A stretch of 64,000 nucleotides of DNA from Aquilaria yunnanensis (Eukaryota > Streptophyta > Magnoliopsida > Malvales > Thymelaeaceae). Made by a program: the position numbers and the translations under genes. Positions within the stretch are counted from its first letter, which is position 1, and each line of letters begins with the position of its first letter. Positions 59,153-64,000 of this stretch are shown here, in pieces. The notes beneath the pieces were generated by a model. The model did not search any database. It worked only from the letters and a program-made list of their open reading frames with translations, and was not told the DNA's origin. The stretch spans positions 6,326,501-6,390,500 of the forward strand of contig CM077599.1 of the NCBI GenBank assembly GCA_039654915.1, given 5' to 3'.

Positions 59153-62100
59153 CTAACAGGTATTGCCACACCAATCATAATTTTGGTACACAATGTTGAT
59201 GGGGCCTCCATCATCCAAAAGATGTGTCACAAGTCCTGCTTTCGCAGCGTCCAAGTATGTCAATACCCACTTCAGTATTTCTTTCTCCTCTCCAAAATCC
59301 ACACTGAACCTGCACACAAGAAGATGTTAGCATAGAGTACGTTTTGCCTACAAGTGGCCTCTTTCATTTTGTTTCTTGCGGGCTAGATAACAAATAAGTA
59401 GAACGATTCAACATTTACCACTTGATGATTCGCGTGAGATGAACTGTTCTCTTGTCCAAATCGACATTTATTCCTCCCCTTTGGAAGAACTCTCTTGCTG
59501 CACTTCTTAGTTCAGATTCAACCCCCTGAGGCGTGAAGAACCTCACTGTTGGGCTTGATCTTGTTCCGTTACAAAGTCCGAAATGAATCAAGGGATTCGC
59601 TTTAGGAACTTGGAGCTGCAAGTCCATATTTTCTAGTCAATCAACAACTGGCCTACACTTTTGCTTTACTACTTGGACTATGGAACTGTTTCCAACACTT
59701 CAACCAATGAAAATTTTGAACTAAACTGTTGTGATTTTGGCATGGCATTTCTTAAACAAGGAGAATGATAACATGCTGTTTACCTCTAATCGCCGGTCTC
59801 CATTGCCAAATGGTTTAATCCAAGAAGAAGGGGATCTCATATTTCTTCTTAGGATGCCATTCTCGATGGCACTAAGGGAATAACCGTATCCCCCAACCAC
59901 ATACTGAAAATCATTGTAGAAGGCTCTTTTGTCAAGCAGTCCTTCCGGATGACCTATACTGACTACAGCATGGATGACCATAGCATTGTACAGATTTAGG
60001 AAGAATGCAAGCCTCTCATCTGGCGTGAGTGTCTTCAGGTTTACCCTTTGCAGATCTCGGGCTAAAATTAAGTATCTGCAGGAAAAAAGTTGGGTGAATC
60101 AAGGCACGTCTTAGCAAATCCGCCATTGTGATGTCATGTGAAATTCGTGTTTTGAATCATAATGGCTTATACTTCTTGAAAAGGAAAATTACTAAAGATA
60201 ACATGTGTCAGACATCACAACTAATTTGGGTTATCTATCCATACGAGCTTTACATTGACCCACATGGATAGATTGCCTAAATTGGGCTGTGATGTCTGTC
60301 ATCGGCCATGTAATAAGAGACCAGAGCCTTAGAACATGGCAATGATCTTAGAGACAAGGCTAAGCAGAATGTTGGTAATTGTTTTTTGACGGGGAACAAA
60401 AATGTTACCTTAGATCACACACAAAAAATGAACGGCTGGATGTGTACCCATGTGACTGCCCATGTTTGGGTGTACAAATAAAATTTCCTCTATCTATGGT
60501 GTCAACAGTATTTCCTTCAATACCATTACAGTGAAGACTACAGGAGAAGCGGAGTGGGACATGTGCTTGTTGTGTTGTTGGCAAATGATTGTACTTCCAA
60601 TCTTCTTCCCAGTTTCACTAGTTCTTTATTAGTTGATCAGATATGTGAATGAATGGATACCTAGCTACTACATGTGGCTTCAAGTTGCGCAAGCCATAAA
60701 AGGAACCTCTAAAGTTGTACAACATTGATCAAGAGGTATGCATGCAAGTGTAGACACCTAGACAAGATTGCGCCTTAGTCCGGTTATGCGTACAAGCTAA
60801 TTAATTAGGAAACATTACCTTTTATTCAACATGGTTGAATTTATCTTGCCCAATTTAAAAGAAAGATTAGCTATGCTTTGCTGAAAAAATTATGGAACTG
60901 TATTTAGGAGTGGAAGAGCGAAAAGTACCTGCGGAATTCCTCACTTTTGCTGATGGCATAATAATCAACATGTAACCTATTTTCAGAGGCATAAGACTCT
61001 AGGATGGCAAACATTAGCTTTGCCAGTCTATCAATAACAAAAGCTGCGCACTTTGGCTCACTGTCATTGACACATTTGCGATAGTTGTAGCACCCAATTA
61101 TGAATGGCTCATGTTCAAGGAAACGATAACAGTGTTTCCCATCTTCAAAGTCATTTTCCCTGCACATATATTTCTAGGTGAGTCAGCTCTTTTTTTGTGT
61201 ACATTACGGTGCCAACTACAAAAAATTAGTGTATTTTTCTTCTCCCTGTCTTACTAGAAGAGAAAATGTCCATACCCAAAGACATGATGGATAAAGTGTT
61301 TCTGGGCCAATAGCTTTCCCGTCTCAATGGCCTACATAATGTAATGTGATAAGTTTCCAGTAGCCTTTTGTATCGAAACAGAAGAGCAGAAAATTAGAGA
61401 AAAGATGAATTCATATGATGCTTTGAGTGTAATCATATATATGTATTAATTCTGACAAGAAATAAAACTAAACAAGTGGTGTATAATTTTAATTAAAATA
61501 AGATAGCCGTCTCACAAGCTATCATCTTTATTATTTCCTAAAGACAATTTTTAAAATTTTTTTCAATGCACTTTAATATAAATATATTAAAATCAAACTT
61601 TATTTAAAAAAGATAGAAGAGCTAATTAAAGTGAAACAGATGGGAGCATATGGTTTAGATCTGCTTACTGTCAATAAAAATTTAAAAACAGGAAAACAGA
61701 ATGCACGGTAGTCATACAACAAAGATTATGCCAACAACCCTAAGAAAGCATGGATGGCAAAACTTGTCCTTCTAAAGTGTGTACCAATTGATACAGAAAG
61801 AAAAATTAATTGGCGGAGTGCTGGTGATGACGATGACCAAATCATAGCAAGCTCGTGGCAAAACACGAGCAACAGATCAGAAATTACTGTGTGACAGTTA
61901 AATGAAAACAATACTAGTTTATAAGGTACCAGTTTAATAGGATTGAGTATTTTAATTTGGGAGTCCGAGGTGCCATCATGCCGACCTCATGAGCGCCATG
62001 ATTGGCGTTGGCGCTGCAACCGTAGGTTTTGTTTCTTTATAAAAATCTAAAGGTTATTATCGTCATTTGACTGATTGCCAGCCTCCCCATAGTCAGCTTC

Positions 62101-63246
62101 AACTTAGGCAATTATTCATAAAAGGTATCTAGCTAAGCAACCGAACAAAATCAACGGACAATATTAACGGGAGGAACAGAAGAAGAAAAGGCCAAAAACG
62201 GCGGTTACTTAACAAACCTTCTTTCTCCCGCAGTCGAGGTGGTTGATGATGGCCTCCACCATGTCAGAACCAGTGAAGCAGTTCTTAACGACCTTCATCT
62301 TGATCAGACGGTCCTGAATCGGCAAAACCTGCCGGAGCACCCTTACAACACCCGCTAGCTCGTCTGTCTTCTCCTCCTCGTAGTCGAAGCCGTACTGCGG
62401 CAGCGCCGGAGCGTCATCGGGGCACTTGCTCCCCAACATCTCCTTCAACCTTTTATCCAAATCACCGCTGTTCCTAAGCGAATTCAGCGCCACCAATCCC
62501 CCGAAGAACTTGTTATTAAAGAATATCTGCGGCACCTCCGCCTTCCCCGTCAGTTCCACCAATTCCTTCTCCCTCTCAGGGAAAACGTCGATGTTTATCT
62601 CCACGTATCTCAAGCATTTCTGCCTGAGAAACGTGCGGACTGCGGTGGAGTCTCTGCAATTGGATCTCGAAAAGAAGGTTACTCGTCCTTTGATCTCCTC
62701 CAGCTCGCTCTTGAGCTTCACGATCACTTTTATGCCCGGAATCTTGAACTCGGATACCTCGAAGTTCACCGAGTCCTTCTTAACTACAAAATCCTCGCAG
62801 TCACCGTCCTCCTTTAGGGACGCTAGGCGCCTAGTGATCGCGGCGGAGAAGCTACTGCTCCGTTCTCTAATGTATTTCCCGATGGACGGCATGCTATCGG
62901 CAATAATCGAAACCGACTGTGACCGCTCCACCTGCGGAGGCGGAACTGGCTGCGGCAGATTCGTGTGCAGCTTTATCGGAGGAACATGACCGTTGGCTTT
63001 AGACGGTGGCGCATGAGACGGAATCGACGAATTCTCTTTCTCCCCACGGTCACAAGCCGTTGTCGTTTCCGATTCAGAAACACTCAGAGATGGCGATATT
63101 ATATGATTTGATTTTGAATCCTTAACCTTGTCTTCTTTCTTATCGATCTCAATATCGGAGAATTCTCCTTTGTCTTGATCCCGAACGGCTTCGACATCTC
63201 TGTTACTGACAATTTGCTTCTGGTCTTCTCCATTGGAGGAATCCAT
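59153..63246 (-). CDS. Glutaredoxin-DEP-DUF547 fusion protein (6 exons, 653 aa)
   Basis: Exons in order: 62218-63246, 61276-61331, 60929-61159, 59784-60075, 59419-59615 and 59153-59309. All introns are GT-AG; 1962 nt in frame. Residues 1-180 are charged and Ser/Pro-rich, probably disordered. The glutaredoxin-like domain (about 187-271) has GRVTFFSRSNCRDS with a C197-R-D-S200 centre, VPQIFFNNKFFGG with the cis-proline, and GDLDKRLKEML. DEP domain (about 300-390): LPIQDRLIKMKVVKNCFTGSD and HFIHHVFG. DUF547 (about 430-590): ERLAFFLNLYNAMVIHAV, AFYNDFQYVVGG, HFGLCNGTRSSP. The end reads YQNYDWCGNTC. This order matches a known plant family with membrane-signalling-type DEP domains; no precise function is established. 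CxxS centres usually mean monothiol or no reductase activity. Confidence 0.92.
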
Positions 63247-64000
63247 GTGAAGGAACAGGAAGGAAAAAATAAATTTGGAGAAAATCTCAAAGAGAGAAGA
63301 AAAGGAAAAAAAATTTGAAAAAGAAACCAGGATACGGACTAGAGAGACGAGGGAAGCGATGAATTCGGAGGTGATTTGATGGAGGGGAGAATGGTTTCCA
63401 AGTGTTTAAAACTAATAAGAACAACGGGAATAAGTCAAAGCGTAGTGCTTTGTACCAAAGCTTCAAACTGGGGAAATCTTCATCAGGGATAATTACACAC
63501 GACATCCTAAAGTTTTAGGAATTGTGGAATGTCTAGCGAGAAGCTTTCAAATTGTTGCAATACACACCCAACATCGGACGGGCAATTTATCTATGTCTAC
63601 TTACGTTCAGGAGTGATTAAAATGGCATTGTCTTACATTAATTTTTTTTATCTTTTTCTAAAAGAAAAAGATTTAAAAAAATAATATTTATTCTATTTCA
63701 AAGTGAACGGGAGTAGCATACATTTCCCATGTGTTATCCCAACTTTACTCATATATACCACGTAATTATTCACGTGTATGTCATTTATAAAACGTAAACG
63801 TTTTGTCTTATTAAGAGATAAATGGAAACTCGCATTAAAATTGATGTTGTGCTACAATGCAGTAACAAATTATTTTTCCTTTCAAATTGTGGAAATAGAA
63901 AATAATATAAAAATTTAATTACCTTCCAAATAATGTTAGAATAATATTATTCTCCTACAAGGGTAGGATGAAACAACTCCCTTTACATATGTGACAGAAC
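63247..64000. other. Promoter/5' region of the glutaredoxin-DEP-DUF547 gene and flanking AT-rich DNA
   Basis: The first 150-250 bp upstream of the start codon are purine-rich on the plus strand (CT-rich on the gene strand), typical of a plant 5' leader. Beyond about 63500 the sequence is AT-rich and I see no feature. Confidence 0.45.

Noticed and set aside
62426..62989. 187-codon plus-strand ORF
   Set aside because: Shadow of the first exon of the glutaredoxin-DEP-DUF547 gene, which has clear domains on the other strand.
1..64000. tRNA, rRNA or snRNA genes
   Set aside because: I looked for T-loop-type GTTCGANNC contexts with a plausible cloverleaf and found none that fold; a covariance-model scan would be decisive.

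Overview
The window is nuclear DNA of a flowering plant, most likely a eudicot. The evidence is small exons separated by AT-rich GT-AG introns, plant-specific protein families (DUF3755, an LRR receptor-like pseudokinase, a 2S-albumin-like protein, a glutaredoxin-DEP-DUF547 fusion), and plant transposon classes (Tork-like Copia, Tat-like and chromovirus Gypsy, Stowaway- and Tourist-like MITEs, hAT- and Mutator-like elements). I could not name the species. All gene models were read by eye. Exon lengths were checked for frame closure, but no expression data or alignments were available.

Layout. 1-560: last exon and 3' UTR of a DUF3755 paralogue whose body lies outside the window. 560-10800: transposon-rich, with a long-TIR Mutator-like element (1763-3597), a decayed LTR pair (4385-7200), a hAT-like element (8172-9072) and a smaller TIR element (about 9106-9613). 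11606-17118: a complete 8-exon DUF3755/SANT-like gene, the tandem relative of the fragment at the left edge. 17.7-33 kb: a second long stretch without a confident gene. It holds a Stowaway-like MITE, a long-TIR element (19734-23472) split by a half Copia element, a third long-TIR copy (26495-27885), degenerate tandem repeats (28.1-29.8 kb) and two related TIR-bounded segments (30985-32530). 33725-37335: a two-exon LRR receptor pseudokinase gene, followed by a TIR element with a perfect 10-bp target duplication (37661-39100) and nested MITEs (39505-40407). 40505-54575: a decayed Tat-like Gypsy element. A 3' half of a chromovirus sits inside it, and a further LTR-like sequence with an array of 16-bp palindromes sits inside the chromovirus LTR. 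The Tat element also keeps a recognisable antisense ORF.

54.8-63.3 kb is the gene-rich end. It holds a small 2S-albumin-like secreted protein gene about 240 bp downstream of the truncated Tat LTR. A convergent TIPIN/Swi3 replication-fork gene on the minus strand follows, with a zinc knuckle, two tandem C-terminal motifs resembling RPA32-binding motifs, and two E2F-type sites upstream. Last is a 6-exon glutaredoxin-DEP-DUF547 gene, also on the minus strand. The genes look like independent plant loci, not a functional cluster. The most interesting observations are the duplicated RPA32-binding-like motif with its E2F sites, the Tat antisense ORF, the long-TIR family with 9-10 bp duplications, and the palindrome array.
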